A stretch of 64,000 bases of DNA, taken from the NCBI RefSeq assembly GCF_014191055.1, contig NZ_JACHWB010000002.1, positions 62,001-126,000 on the forward strand, in the 5' to 3' direction. Below the pieces are notes generated by a model, which had not been told where the DNA came from, did not search any database, and saw only the letters and a program-made list of their open reading frames with translations. Below are positions 1 through 8,800 of this stretch, one piece after another. Source of the stretch: Microvirga lupini (GTDB lineage: Bacteria > Pseudomonadota > Alphaproteobacteria > Rhizobiales > Beijerinckiaceae). Each line of letters opens with the position of its first letter. Positions within the stretch are counted from its first letter, which is position 1. The position numbers were made by a program, and so were the translations under genes.

Positions 1-240
1 GCCGTTCGGGAGACAGAGCGCCCTGCTCCGTCCAGGCACGCTGCTGGACGTTGAAGCAGGCCTGCAGCCGGTCTCTGGCCAGATGGGGAACGGCGTCGTG
101 CACGGGTCGGGGGCTCCTCTGGATTCCAGGCCATGATATGGCGGAGGAAACATCATTCTCAACACGGCAGCGCTCGGGATGGATTGACGGGGCGTGAGAG
201 ATCGCAAGGATAACCCTTTGACCCCTCCCGCAGGAGAACC
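1..240. other. Leading stretch, no gene recognised
   Basis: No convincing gene is seen. One plus-strand frame is open from the window edge to a stop at 134-136 and could be the tail of a truncated upstream gene, but the peptide has no recognisable family. Bases 137-240 must hold the promoter and ribosome binding site (AGGAG at about 231-235) of the next gene. Confidence 0.3.
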
Positions 241-1854
241 ATGGTGAGCAGCCCCTCCCCCGTGCTGTCGATCGAGAACCTCTCCATCGGGTTGCCAGCC
301 CTGGCCGATCGCCGGCATGCAATCCGGGACCTGTCGCTCTCCATCAATCCGGGCGAGACCCTCTGCGTGGTGGGCGAATCCGGCTCCGGAAAGTCCATGA
401 CCGCCATGGCGACCATCGGGCTGCTGCCGGGCGGCGTAAAGGTTTTGTCAGGGTCGATCAGGCTCGGCGGGCGCGATCTACTCGGTCTCGACGAGGCCGG
501 CTGGTGCGATGTCCGGGGCCGCGAGGTCGGCACGGTGTTTCAGGAGCCGATGACCTCGCTCAACCCGGTGATGCGGGTGGCGGACCAGATCGCCGAGACC
601 TTCCGGGCCCATGGTCTGCTCACGCCCGCCGAGCGCGAAGAACGCGTGCTCGACCTCCTGAGCGAAGTGCACCTGCCGCACCCGGAGCTGATCGCCAAAG
701 CCTATCCGCACGAGCTCTCCGGCGGTCAGCGCCAGCGGGTGATGATCGCCATGGCGCTGGCCCTCGAGCCGAAGCTCCTCATCGCCGACGAGCCGACCAC
801 CGCCCTCGACGTGACCACCCAGGCCCAGGTGCTCAAGCTCATCGACAACCTGCGCCGCAAGCACGGCACGGCGGTGCTGTTCATCACCCACGATTTCGGC
901 GTGGTGGCCGAGATCGCCGACCGGGTCGCCGTGCTCCAGCAGGGCGAACTCGTCGAGGAGGGACCTGTCGAAGAGGTGCTCACCCGCCCGAAGCACGCCT
1001 ATACCAAGCGCCTCCTGGCAGCGGTGCCCTCGCTGACGCTCCCTGCCCCCAAACCGCTGGCTGGCGAACCCATCGCCCTGAAGGTTCACGACCTCACCAA
1101 AACCTATGGCGGCCGCGGCTTCTTCCGCAAAAGCCGCGAGGTCCAGGCGGCCGACGCGGTGAGCTTCGACATCCGTCGCGGCGAGACGCTCGGGCTCGTC
1201 GGCGAATCCGGCTCCGGCAAGTCGACGGTCGGGCGCTGCGTGCTGCGGCTGATCGAGCCGGACGGCGGCGCCATCACCATTGGCGATCTTCCCTTCGGCA
1301 CCCTGTCCCAGCGCGACCTGCGGCCCCACCGGCGCAAGATCCAGATGGTGTTTCAGGATCCCTTCGCCTCCCTCAATCCGCGCCGCACGGTGGGCCGCAT
1401 CATCGCCGAGGGGCCGGTCACGCAGGGGACGGATCCGGCCAAGGCTCTCGACGATGCGCGCCTCCTGCTGGAGAAGGTCGGGCTGCCAGTACAGGCCATC
1501 GAGCGCTATCCTCACGAATTCTCCGGCGGCCAGCGCCAGCGCATCGGCATCGCCCGCGCGCTCGCCATGAGGCCGGACGTGCTGGTGGCCGATGAGGCCG
1601 TGTCGGCCCTCGATGTTTCGGTTCAGGCCGAGATTCTGAAGCTTTTGAAAGGCCTGCAGGCCGAGTTCGGCCTTGCCATTCTGTTCATCACCCACGACTT
1701 ACGGGTCGCCGCCCAGATCTGCGACCGCGTGGCAGTCATGCAAAAAGGTCGGATTGTGGAAATGGCCGAAACCGCGCAACTCTTTGCGCATCCGCGGGAT
1801 GCCTATACCCGCCAGCTCCTGGCCGCCGTGCCGGGCATGCATACAATGACTTAG
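241..1854 (+). CDS. Dipeptide/oligopeptide-type ABC transporter, fused double ATPase
   Basis: This is a 537-residue cytoplasmic ATPase made of two ABC domains in one chain, equivalent to DppD and DppF joined. The first half has Walker A GESGSGKS at residues 45-52 and signature LSGGQRQR at 159-166. The second half has Walker A at 321-328 and signature FSGGQRQR at 427-434. The second Walker B reads ADEAVSALD rather than the common DEPT/DEPV. The fused form is common for the PepT/opine/nickel family. The start is set by AGGAG just upstream. The matching binding protein (4802) and permeases (6866, 7810) follow downstream on the same strand, so this ATPase probably powers them. The substrate is not deducible. 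Confidence 0.93.
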   Translation: MVSSPSPVLSIENLSIGLPALADRRHAIRDLSLSINPGETLCVVGESGSGKSMTAMATIGLLPGGVKVLSGSIRLGGRDLLGLDEAGWCDVRGREVGTVFQEPMTSLNPVMRVADQIAETFRAHGLLTPAEREERVLDLLSEVHLPHPELIAKAYPHELSGGQRQRVMIAMALALEPKLLIADEPTTALDVTTQAQVLKLIDNLRRKHGTAVLFITHDFGVVAEIADRVAVLQQGELVEEGPVEEVLTRPKHAYTKRLLAAVPSLTLPAPKPLAGEPIALKVHDLTKTYGGRGFFRKSREVQAADAVSFDIRRGETLGLVGESGSGKSTVGRCVLRLIEPDGGAITIGDLPFGTLSQRDLRPHRRKIQMVFQDPFASLNPRRTVGRIIAEGPVTQGTDPAKALDDARLLLEKVGLPVQAIERYPHEFSGGQRQRIGIARALAMRPDVLVADEAVSALDVSVQAEILKLLKGLQAEFGLAILFITHDLRVAAQICDRVAVMQKGRIVEMAETAQLFAHPRDAYTRQLLAAVPGMHTMT

Positions 1855-1867
1855 GGAGAAAACACCC

Positions 1868-3340
1868 GTGAACGATCAGGTCAGCGCCACGGTCGCGCCC
1901 AACATGATGTTCCAGAATTTCATTGGCGGACGGAATCGCCCTGCCTCCGATGGCATGACACTCGACGTATTCTCGCCCGTCGACGGCACGCTGTTCGCCC
2001 GCATCGCGTCCGGCACAATGCAGGACATCGATGATGCCGTGAAGGCCGCCCGCACCGCCTTCGACGGTGCCTGGGGCAGGTTGACGGCCACAGAACGCGG
2101 GCGGCTGCTCATGAAGCTCGCAACTGTCGTCGAGGCCCATGCGGACGAGCTCGCGGCTCTGGAGAGCCGCGACAACGGCAAGCCCCTGCGCCAGTCGCGC
2201 GCCGATGCCATCGCGCTCGCCCGCTATTTCGAATTTTACGGCAGCGCCACCGACAAGCTGCATGGCGATGTGATCCCATATCTCAACACCCATTTCATCG
2301 GCGTCGAGCGGGTGCCGCATGGAGTGACGGGGCACATCGTGCCCTGGAACTACCCGATGCAGATCTTCGGCCGCTCGGTGGGCGCGGCGCTCGCCGCCGG
2401 CAACGCCACGGTGGTGAAGCCCGCGGAAGACGCTTCGCTGACGATCCTGCGCGTGACGGCGCTCGCCCATGAGGTCGGCTTTCCGGACGGGGCTCTCAAC
2501 GTGGTGACGGGCCTCGGCCGCACGGCGGGCGCGGCGCTCGCCGGTCATCCCGGCATCGACTTCCTGTCCTTCACGGGCAGCCCCGAGACCGGCACGGCCG
2601 TTCAGGTTGCGGCGGCGCAGAACCACGTCGGCGTGACCCTCGAACTCGGCGGCAAGTCGGCCCAGGTGGTGTTCGACGATGCGGATCTGGAGCGGGCCCT
2701 GCCGACCCTCGTCAACGCCATCATCCAGAATGGCGGCCAGACCTGCTCGGCCGGCAGCCGCCTGCTGATCCAGCGCGGCATCTTCCAGGATGTGGTCGAT
2801 GCAGTGTCCGAGCGCTTCCGGACCTTGCGCGCCGGCCATCCCGAGCACGAGCCCGATCTCGGCCCCATGATCAACCAGGCGCAGCAGCGCCGCGTCCTCG
2901 GCTATCTGGAGCGCGGCCGCAACGAGGGTCTCACGGTCGTCGGCGAGGGCGTGGTGGCGCTCGATGCGCCTCCCGGCGGCTATTACGTGGCGCCGACCTT
3001 CCTGGCCCCTGTTCCGCACGAGAGTATCCTGACCCAGGAAGAGGTCTTCGGTCCGGTCCTCGTCGCGACGCCCTTCGACGATGAGGCGGAGGCGATCCGG
3101 CTCGCCAACGGCACGCAATACGGCCTAGCGGCAGGCGTCTGGAGCCGGGACGGCATGCGCTCCACCCGCGTCGCCCGCGCCATGCGCGCCGGCCAGGTCT
3201 TCGTGAACTGCTACGGCGCCGGCGGCGGCATCGAGCTGCCCTTCGGCGGTTTCGGCCGCTCGGGCCACGGCCGCGAGAAGGGATTCGAGGGCCTGATCGA
3301 GTTCACGACGACCAGAACACTCGTCATCGCGCACGGATAG
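1868..3340 (+). CDS. NAD(P)-dependent aldehyde dehydrogenase
   Basis: A 490-residue aldehyde dehydrogenase superfamily enzyme oxidising an aldehyde to the acid. The catalytic pair is visible: Glu259 in ELGGKSAQ and nucleophile Cys293 in GGQTCSAGS. The NAD-binding stretch FTGSPETG precedes them. The start is GTG with a purine-rich site (AGGGAGAA) in front, 13 bases after the upstream ATPase stop, so the two are likely co-transcribed. The neighbouring transporter and SDR suggest a catabolic unit for an imported compound with an alcohol-aldehyde-acid step. This is inference, and the substrate is unknown. A 104-bp palindromic element follows immediately. Confidence 0.93.
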   Translation: MNDQVSATVAPNMMFQNFIGGRNRPASDGMTLDVFSPVDGTLFARIASGTMQDIDDAVKAARTAFDGAWGRLTATERGRLLMKLATVVEAHADELAALESRDNGKPLRQSRADAIALARYFEFYGSATDKLHGDVIPYLNTHFIGVERVPHGVTGHIVPWNYPMQIFGRSVGAALAAGNATVVKPAEDASLTILRVTALAHEVGFPDGALNVVTGLGRTAGAALAGHPGIDFLSFTGSPETGTAVQVAAAQNHVGVTLELGGKSAQVVFDDADLERALPTLVNAIIQNGGQTCSAGSRLLIQRGIFQDVVDAVSERFRTLRAGHPEHEPDLGPMINQAQQRRVLGYLERGRNEGLTVVGEGVVALDAPPGGYYVAPTFLAPVPHESILTQEEVFGPVLVATPFDDEAEAIRLANGTQYGLAAGVWSRDGMRSTRVARAMRAGQVFVNCYGAGGGIELPFGGFGRSGHGREKGFEGLIEFTTTRTLVIAHG

Positions 3341-3358
3341 GAAGAGATCACCCTCTGA

Positions 3359-3462
3359 CCTCATCCTGAGGAGGTCGCGTCAGCGACCGTCTCGAAGGAG
3401 GATCCAGAGACCACTGGATCCTCCTTCGAGACGCAGCCTGCAGCTGCTCCTCAGGATGAGGG
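3359..3462. repeat. 104-bp cloverleaf-like palindromic element, copy 1
   Basis: The outer arms CCTCATCCTGAGGA and TCCTCAGGATGAGG are inverted repeats. Inside are a hairpin GGTCGC...GCGACC, a long central hairpin from CGTCTCGAAGGAG to CTCCTTCGAGACG, and a small GCAGC...GCTGC hairpin. Two further copies of the same length lie at 8676 and 52557. It sits between the aldehyde dehydrogenase and SDR genes, where it could act as a transcript-end or processing structure. No coding capacity is seen. Confidence 0.85.
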
Positions 3463-3501
3463 CGAGGATGGGAAAAACCAAGGTTTGGAAGGAAAGAATG
3501 C

Positions 3502-4251
3502 ATGAAACGCCTTGAAGGCAAGGTGGCGCTGGTTACAGGCGCCGGGTCCGGCTTCGGTCTGGGCATCGCGGAAACATTCGCCCGTGAGGGCGCCAAGGTT
3601 GCCATCATCGACATCAACGAAGCGGCAGCCAAGAGCGCGGCTGAGAAGATCGGCGCCTCGGCCGTCGGCCTTGCGGCGGATGTATCGAAGGCCGCGGATG
3701 TGAACGCGGCGGTCGAGAAGACCGTTGCCGCCTTCGGCAAGCTCGACATCGTGGTCAACAATGCGGGCATCAGCCATCGCAACCGGCCGATGCTGGAAGT
3801 GGAGGAAGACGAGTTCGACCGGGTCTTCGCGGTGAACGTGAAGTCGATCTATCTCTTCGCCAAGGCGGCCGTGCCGCTCATGCAGAACCAGGGAGGCGGC
3901 GCGATCATCAATGTGGGCTCGACGGCAGGCCTGCGCCCGCGCCCCGGCCTCACCTGGTACAACAGCACCAAGGGGGCCGTGCACACCATGACCAAGTCCA
4001 TGGCCGTGGAGCTCGCCCCCAGCAGGATCCGCGTCTGCGCGCTCGCCCCCGTGGCCGGCGAGACGCCGCTGCTTGCCACCTTCATGGGCGAGGACACGCC
4101 CCAGAAGCGCGAGCTCTTCGTCAATTCCATCCCGCTCGGCCGCTTCTCCACCCCGCAGGACATCGCCAACGCGGCGCTCTACCTTGCCTCGGATGAGGCC
4201 AGCATGATCACCGGCGTGGTGCTGGAGGTCGATGGCGGGCGGTGTATCTGA
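3502..4251 (+). CDS. Short-chain dehydrogenase/reductase (SDR)
   Basis: A 249-residue classical SDR with a Rossmann fold. The cofactor motif TGAGSGFG is at residues 12-19 and NNAG at 86-89. The catalytic residues are Ser140, Tyr153 and Lys157 (YNSTK). Asp37-type residues after the second strand (IIDIN) suggest NAD rather than NADP preference. Family members reduce or oxidise many alcohols and ketones, so the substrate cannot be named. It lies downstream of the aldehyde dehydrogenase, separated by the palindromic element, and plausibly performs the first oxidation before that enzyme. Confidence 0.9.
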   Translation: MKRLEGKVALVTGAGSGFGLGIAETFAREGAKVAIIDINEAAAKSAAEKIGASAVGLAADVSKAADVNAAVEKTVAAFGKLDIVVNNAGISHRNRPMLEVEEDEFDRVFAVNVKSIYLFAKAAVPLMQNQGGGAIINVGSTAGLRPRPGLTWYNSTKGAVHTMTKSMAVELAPSRIRVCALAPVAGETPLLATFMGEDTPQKRELFVNSIPLGRFSTPQDIANAALYLASDEASMITGVVLEVDGGRCI

Positions 4252-4265
4252 GGCAGGCAACTCAC

Positions 4266-4303
4266 TGTCATCCCGGGGCGCCGCAGGCGAGCCCGGGATG
4301 ACA
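4266..4303. terminator. Bidirectional terminator-like palindrome
   Basis: TGTCATCCCGGG at 4266-4277 and CCCGGGATGACA at 4292-4303 form a perfect 12-bp stem with a 14-base loop. It lies between the convergent SDR and DUF2218 genes, so it could end transcription from both sides. There is no T-run. Related GTCATCCC-type palindromes appear at 17540 and 52115, so it may also be a dispersed repeat. Confidence 0.55.
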
Positions 4304-4316
4304 AGCGGCAGCCTCA

Positions 4317-4604
4317 TCACCTCTTCCGCCACTCGAACGGCAGCGGCGCCTCGCGGAAGGCGAAGCGATCAAGGTGCGAGGCAACAACGCCCTTCATCCG
4401 CTGGAGCGTCTCGTCGTCTTCCGCTTCCACCGTCACGGTCAGGGCATCGGCCCCCGCCTTCATGGTGGCGATTGCGGCCGGGAAGCGAACGATCCCCTCG
4501 TTCTCCGACAGCTGAACATCCAGCTTGTGGCTCCAGTGCTTGCAGAGTTGCTGGAGATATCTGGCGCCGTTCTCGGTGGGCACCCGGGCTGTCTCAAAAG
4601 CCAT
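4317..4604 (-). CDS. DUF2218 family protein
   Basis: A 95-residue cytoplasmic protein of the DUF2218 family, whose function is unknown. The family-typical start (TARVPTENGARYLQQLCKHW) and the ending HLDRFAFRE...LPFEWR are both present. I chose the ATG at 4604 because GGAAAGG lies just upstream and the conserved sequence begins there; a longer in-frame start adds 28 unconserved residues. Such genes often sit near siderophore or iron-uptake genes in other bacteria, but nothing of that kind is seen here. It is transcribed opposite to its neighbours. Confidence 0.85.
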   Translation of the reverse strand: MAFETARVPTENGARYLQQLCKHWSHKLDVQLSENEGIVRFPAAIATMKAGADALTVTVEAEDDETLQRMKGVVASHLDRFAFREAPLPFEWRKR

Positions 4605-4801
4605 GTCCAAGCCTTTCCATACCGACAGAGGCCTCACGGGAGGCCGGCCACGCCGGATCGTCACAGACCTGCTTAGGCCCCGGCGCAACCGAAGTTAAGT
4701 GAACAATCCGTAATGACGGTCTTCCATCCGGCGCCATCCTGCGTAAGCTGAAGCCACCGCGACCTGTCGCAGCCGACCATACCGGATGGAGTTCCAGCCT
4801 G

Positions 4802-6283
4802 ATGACGAAGCGCCTCCTGACCGCCGCCCTACTCCTTTCCGTCAGCGCCCTTCCGGCCTTGGCCGCCAAGACGTCCCTGGTGGTGGGCGTGCCCATCGAG
4901 CCCCCGGGCCTCGATCCGACGATTGCCGCGCCTGTCGCCATCCGGGAGGTCACCTGGGTCAACCTCTATGAGGGCCTCGTGCGCATCGACCGAACCGGCA
5001 AGGTCCAGCCGCTGCTCGCGAAAAGCTGGGAGGTTACGCCCGACGGGCTGACCTACACCTTCCGCCTGCAGGAGGGCGTGAAGTTCCACGACGGCTCGAC
5101 CTTCGATTCGGCCGACGTGAAGTTCGCCTTCGACCGCGCCCGCGATCCAAAGTCGACCAACGCCCAGAAGCAGATCTTCGCGCCCATCGCATCCATCGAG
5201 ACGCCCGACCCCGCGACCGTGGTGATCAAGCTGAAGGAAACCTCAGGCAACTTTCTCTATTATCTCGGCTGGGGCGATGCGGTGATCGTGGCGCCGGAGA
5301 CGGCGGCGAACAACGCGGCCAACCCCGTCGGCACCGGGCCGTTCAAGTTCAAGTCCTGGACGCGCGGCGACCGGGTGGAGCTGACGAAGAATCCCGATTA
5401 CTGGCAGAAGGACAAGGTGAAGCTGGAGAGCGTCACCTTCCGCTTCATCAGCGATGCGCAGGCGCAGGTTGCGGCTCTTCGCGCGGGCGACGTGGATGCG
5501 TTCCCGAATCTCGGCGCGCCGGAACTCTTCGCCGAGTTCCAGAAGGACAACCGCTTCAAAGCCGTGGCCGGCAACACGGAAGGTGAGACCGTCGCGGGCA
5601 TGAACAATGCCAAGAAGCCTTTCGACGATGTGCGCGTGCGCCGCGCGCTGATGCATGCTGTCGACCGCAAGGCGCTGATCGAGGGCGCCTATTCCGGCTT
5701 CGGACAGCCAATCGGCAGCTTCTTCTCGCCCAACCATCCGGCCTTCGTGGATATGACCAACGTCATCCCCTATGACGTGGAAAAGGCCAAGGCGCTGCTG
5801 AAGGAAGCAGGCTACGGCAACGGCCTGCCGATCACCATCAAGTCGCCCCAGATGGCCTATGCCAGCCGCTCGGCGGAGCTGCTCTCGGCCATGATGGCCG
5901 AGGTGGGGGTAGAGCTGAAGATCATCCCGACTGAGTTCCCGGCGAAGTGGATCGAGGAAGTCTTCAAGAACAAGGATTACGACGTCACTATCGTGTCCCA
6001 CACGGAACCGCTCGACATCGAGATCTTCGCCCGCGACAGCTACTACTTCAACTACAAGAACGACAAGTTCAAGCAGCTGATCGCGGATGCCGCCAAGACC
6101 ACGGACGAGAAGGCGCGCTTCGCTAAATACGCCGAAGCGCAAAAGATTCTCGCCGAGGACGTGCCTGCCCTGTTCCTGTTCCAGCTGCCGAAGCTCGGCG
6201 TGTGGAACGCGAAGCTGCAGGGCCTGTGGGAGAACTCGCCGATCCCGTCGAACGACGTGACGGAGGTTTCGTGGACGGAGTGA
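4802..6283 (+). CDS. ABC transporter solute-binding protein, family 5 (Dpp/Opp type)
   Basis: A 493-residue periplasmic binding protein. It has a clear signal peptide (residues 1-21, ending ALPALAA) followed by the family-5 pattern: IEPPGLDP, YEGLVRID, then LAKSWEVTPDGLTYTFRLQEGVKFHDG and later NPVGTGPFKFKSW blocks. Family 5 proteins bind peptides, nickel, opines or glutathione and deliver them to DppBC-type permeases. The permeases lie at 6866-8652, after an intervening DUF559 gene, and the ATPase is the fused protein at 241. The ATG follows GGATGGAG by about ten bases. Confidence 0.93.
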   Translation: MTKRLLTAALLLSVSALPALAAKTSLVVGVPIEPPGLDPTIAAPVAIREVTWVNLYEGLVRIDRTGKVQPLLAKSWEVTPDGLTYTFRLQEGVKFHDGSTFDSADVKFAFDRARDPKSTNAQKQIFAPIASIETPDPATVVIKLKETSGNFLYYLGWGDAVIVAPETAANNAANPVGTGPFKFKSWTRGDRVELTKNPDYWQKDKVKLESVTFRFISDAQAQVAALRAGDVDAFPNLGAPELFAEFQKDNRFKAVAGNTEGETVAGMNNAKKPFDDVRVRRALMHAVDRKALIEGAYSGFGQPIGSFFSPNHPAFVDMTNVIPYDVEKAKALLKEAGYGNGLPITIKSPQMAYASRSAELLSAMMAEVGVELKIIPTEFPAKWIEEVFKNKDYDVTIVSHTEPLDIEIFARDSYYFNYKNDKFKQLIADAAKTTDEKARFAKYAEAQKILAEDVPALFLFQLPKLGVWNAKLQGLWENSPIPSNDVTEVSWTE

Positions 6284-6304
6284 TCTGACGGCGCAACGGG
6301 AACC

Positions 6305-6715
6305 ATGACGAACGCCTGGACCAGAGATCCTTCTAACAGGCCTTCATTGAGGCAACGGAATCGCGCACTGGCCTTGCGCCGAAACCTCACTGAACCTGAA
6401 AGAAGGCTCTGGTGGCACTTACGGCATCGGCTCCCTCTGGAGCGCGGCCACTTCCGGCGACAGGTTCCGATTGGTCCTTATGTGGTCGACTTCTGCTGCC
6501 TCGCGGCGAAACTGATTATTGAGGTTGACGGCAACCAACACGGATACGAAGCCAATGCGGCCCATGATGAACGCAGAACGAGCTATCTCAGCAATCACAG
6601 CTTCCGGGTTATCCGGTTCAGCAACAGGGAAGTGATGACCACTATCGAGAATGTTTTGAATTCTATCCTGGCCGCGCTAAGCGCGGGTTCCCTCCCCCTT
6701 GCGGGGAGGAATTGA
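6305..6715 (+). CDS. DUF559 endonuclease-like protein
   Basis: A 136-residue protein of the DUF559 family, related to Vsr-like and other PD-(D/E)xK nucleases. The N-terminal RARALRRNLTEPERRLWWHLR-type block is typical. The putative metal/catalytic core is Asp62 (VVDF) and Glu73-x-Asp75 (IIEVDG). The last residues (SLPLAGRN) are encoded by the left arm of a palindromic repeat (6689-6709). The gene splits the transporter operon between the binding protein and the first permease, and nothing in it suggests a transport role. DUF559 genes are commonly found beside this type of repeat, so I read it as an accessory insertion. Its biological role is unknown. Confidence 0.85.
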   Translation: MTNAWTRDPSNRPSLRQRNRALALRRNLTEPERRLWWHLRHRLPLERGHFRRQVPIGPYVVDFCCLAAKLIIEVDGNQHGYEANAAHDERRTSYLSNHSFRVIRFSNREVMTTIENVLNSILAALSAGSLPLAGRN

Positions 6716-6846
6716 GGGTGGGGGTCGAAAAGTCGAAGCTCTCGGCCTGCTTCGGGAGACACGAGAGACATACAATATCTCACTGGTCTGATCTCACAAT
6801 CGGTCGAACCACCCCCACCCCTACCCCTCCCCGCAAGGGGGAGGGA
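6689..6846. repeat. Palindromic repeat pair beside DUF559 gene
   Basis: A 21-bp stretch at 6689-6709 (TCCCTCCCCC through GGGGAGG) is repeated as its exact inverse complement at 6826-6846. A second G-rich/C-rich pair (GGGTGGGGGT near 6716 and ACCCCCACCC near 6810) lies just inside. The total span is 158 bp. The left arm encodes the end of the DUF559 protein, and the right arm ends 20 bases before the DppB-like start. It resembles widely dispersed alphaproteobacterial repeats. It may attenuate read-through into the permeases. Confidence 0.8.
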
Positions 6847-6865
6847 AAAGGCCGCGCCTGAACAC

Positions 6866-7813
6866 ATGCTGCGCCTCGTCATCTCCCGGCTCGTCTCGCT
6901 GACCGTAACGCTCCTGTTCGTGTCGCTGGCGATCTTCCTGATCCTAGAAGTGCTGCCTGGCGATCCGGCCGCCATCATGCTGGGTACGGCGGCTCGTGAG
7001 GATACGCTTGCCGCCTTGCGGCAGGAGCTCGGGCTCGACCAGCCGGCGCTGGTCCGATATCTGCAATGGGTCGGCGGGATCCTTCACGGCGATCTCGGCA
7101 CGTCGATCACCTACAAGATGCCTGTTTCGACGCTCGTGGCAGAGCGCATGAACGTGACGCTGCCGTTGAGCCTGCTCGCGATCCTGATCTCGACCGCTCT
7201 CGCCTTGCCGCTCGGTGTCGCGGCGGCTGCGCGTCGGGATGGAATCGTGGATCGTGCCGTCCTCGTGTTCAGCCAACTTGGTGTAGCGGTGCCGAATTTC
7301 TGGATCGGCCTCCTGTTCATCCTGTTCTTTTCCACTTGGCTCGGTTGGTTCCCGGCCGGCGGCTTTCCAGGATGGAGCGCAGGCATCGGCCCTGCCCTGC
7401 AGGCGCTGCTGCTGCCGGCTGTAGCGCTTGCCCTGCCTCAGGCGGCCGTCCTCACGCGGGTAACACGCTCCGCCACCCTCGAAGTGATCGGCGCCGATTT
7501 CGTGCGCACGGCTCGGGCCAAAGGGGTCGACAAGGGATCGACGCTTCGCCGCCACGTGGTGCCGAATGCGCTCATTCCCGTCACAACGATCCTGGGGCTA
7601 CAGCTCTCGTTCTTCTTCGGCGGCGCAATCCTGGTGGAGAACGTGTTCAACCTGCCCGGCCTCGGACGGCTCGCCTATCAGGCGCTCAACCAACGCGACC
7701 TCGTTGTGATCAAGGACATCGTGCTGATCTTTTCCGGTCTCGTGATCGTGGTGAACTTCCTTGTCGATATCGGCTACGCCATCCTCGATCCGCGTCTGAG
7801 GGGCCGGTCATGA
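6866..7813 (+). CDS. ABC transporter permease, DppB/OppB type
   Basis: A 315-residue inner-membrane protein with about six transmembrane helices. The N-terminal segment with LVSLTVTLLFVSLAIF and LPGDPA is characteristic of DppB-like permeases. The EAA loop is visible around DFVRTARAKGVDKGSTLRRHV. It pairs with the permease at 7810, which overlaps its stop (ATGA). No strong ribosome binding site is seen; the right arm of the palindrome occupies the expected position, so its expression may be affected by that repeat. Confidence 0.92.
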   Translation: MLRLVISRLVSLTVTLLFVSLAIFLILEVLPGDPAAIMLGTAAREDTLAALRQELGLDQPALVRYLQWVGGILHGDLGTSITYKMPVSTLVAERMNVTLPLSLLAILISTALALPLGVAAAARRDGIVDRAVLVFSQLGVAVPNFWIGLLFILFFSTWLGWFPAGGFPGWSAGIGPALQALLLPAVALALPQAAVLTRVTRSATLEVIGADFVRTARAKGVDKGSTLRRHVVPNALIPVTTILGLQLSFFFGGAILVENVFNLPGLGRLAYQALNQRDLVVIKDIVLIFSGLVIVVNFLVDIGYAILDPRLRGRS

Positions 7814-8652
7814 CGAAGCGCTCCCGCATTCCGCTGAATTCCGCCCTCGTGGTCGGGGGCATTCTCACCGCGCTGCTGATCGTCACGGCTCTCGTGTCGC
7901 TCGTCTGGACCCCGGAGGTGCCGACCCGGGTGCGCGTGGCCATGCGCCTGAAAAGCCCTGGAGAGGTGGGCTTTCTCGGCACGGATCATTTCGGCCGCGA
8001 CGTCGCCTCACTGCTCATGGTCGGCGCCTGGAACTCGCTTGCCATCGCATGGCCTGCGGTTCTCCTGGGCGCCGCCATCGGCACCGCCATCGGCTGCGCG
8101 GCGGCAGCCTGGAAAGGCATCGCGGACGAGATCGCCATGCGCGTCTCCGACGTGGTCTTCGCCTTCCCGGCCGTGCTGTCCGCCATCATGATCGGGGCGC
8201 TCTTAGGGTCAGGGCCTCTAGCGGCCATTCTGGCGATTGCCGTGTTCAACATCCCCGTCTTCGCCCGCGTCACCCGCGGCGTCGCGCTCCAGGTCTGGAC
8301 GCTTGATTACATCGCGGCGGCGCGGGCCATCGGCAAGCATCCGCTGCGCATTACCTGGGAAGACGTGCTGCCCAACATCGCGGGCGCGCTGATCGTGCAG
8401 GTGACGATCCAGCTTGCGCTCGCGATCCTCACGGAGGCAGGCCTGAGCTATCTGGGCCTGGGCGTGCGCCCGCCGAACCCAAGCTGGGGCCGAATGCTGA
8501 GCGACGCACAGACTTACCTTTCACAGGCTCCGCACCTTGCCATCGCACCGGGCATCGCCATCGCGCTGTCGGTGTTGGGTTTGAACCTTCTGGGCGACGG
8601 CTTGCGCGATGCGCTCGATCCGACGCTGAAAGGCCGCGGCGCCACTGCATAA
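7810..8652 (+). CDS. ABC transporter permease, DppC/OppC type
   Basis: A 280-residue inner-membrane permease beginning MTKRSRIPLNS. The ATG overlaps the preceding stop in an ATGA junction, which implies translational coupling. The periplasmic segment contains LGTDHFGRDVASLLM, a hallmark of DppC-type proteins, and the EAA loop lies around DYIAAARAIGKHPLRI. It completes the transporter of the ATPase at 241 and binding protein at 4802. The frame stays open far upstream inside dppB, but that part is an overlapping frame and not coding. Confidence 0.92.
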   Translation: MTKRSRIPLNSALVVGGILTALLIVTALVSLVWTPEVPTRVRVAMRLKSPGEVGFLGTDHFGRDVASLLMVGAWNSLAIAWPAVLLGAAIGTAIGCAAAAWKGIADEIAMRVSDVVFAFPAVLSAIMIGALLGSGPLAAILAIAVFNIPVFARVTRGVALQVWTLDYIAAARAIGKHPLRITWEDVLPNIAGALIVQVTIQLALAILTEAGLSYLGLGVRPPNPSWGRMLSDAQTYLSQAPHLAIAPGIAIALSVLGLNLLGDGLRDALDPTLKGRGATA

Positions 8653-8675
8653 GACGGCTTCTTAACAAGCACACA

Positions 8676-8779
8676 CCTCATCCTGAGAAGGTCGCGGAGC
8701 GACCGTCTCGAAGGAGCGTCCAGTGGTCTCTTGACCCTCCTTCGAGACGCAGCCTCACGGGCTGCTCCTCAGGATGAGG
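8676..8779. repeat. 104-bp cloverleaf-like palindromic element, copy 2
   Basis: The same outer arms and internal hairpins as at 3359 are present. The GGTCGC...GCGACC hairpin, the CGTCTCGAAGGA/TCCTTCGAGACG arms and the GCAGCC...GGCTGC hairpin are conserved, while the loop tips differ. It lies between the convergent permease (plus) and monooxygenase (minus) genes and could serve as a two-way transcription end. Confidence 0.85.
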
Positions 8780-8800
8780 ACTGAGTTTTTGGCAGTCACT

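Noticed and set aside
1736-3118. 460-codon minus-strand open frame opposite the aldehyde dehydrogenase
   Set aside because: Shadow of a clear aldehyde dehydrogenase with catalytic residues in the other strand.
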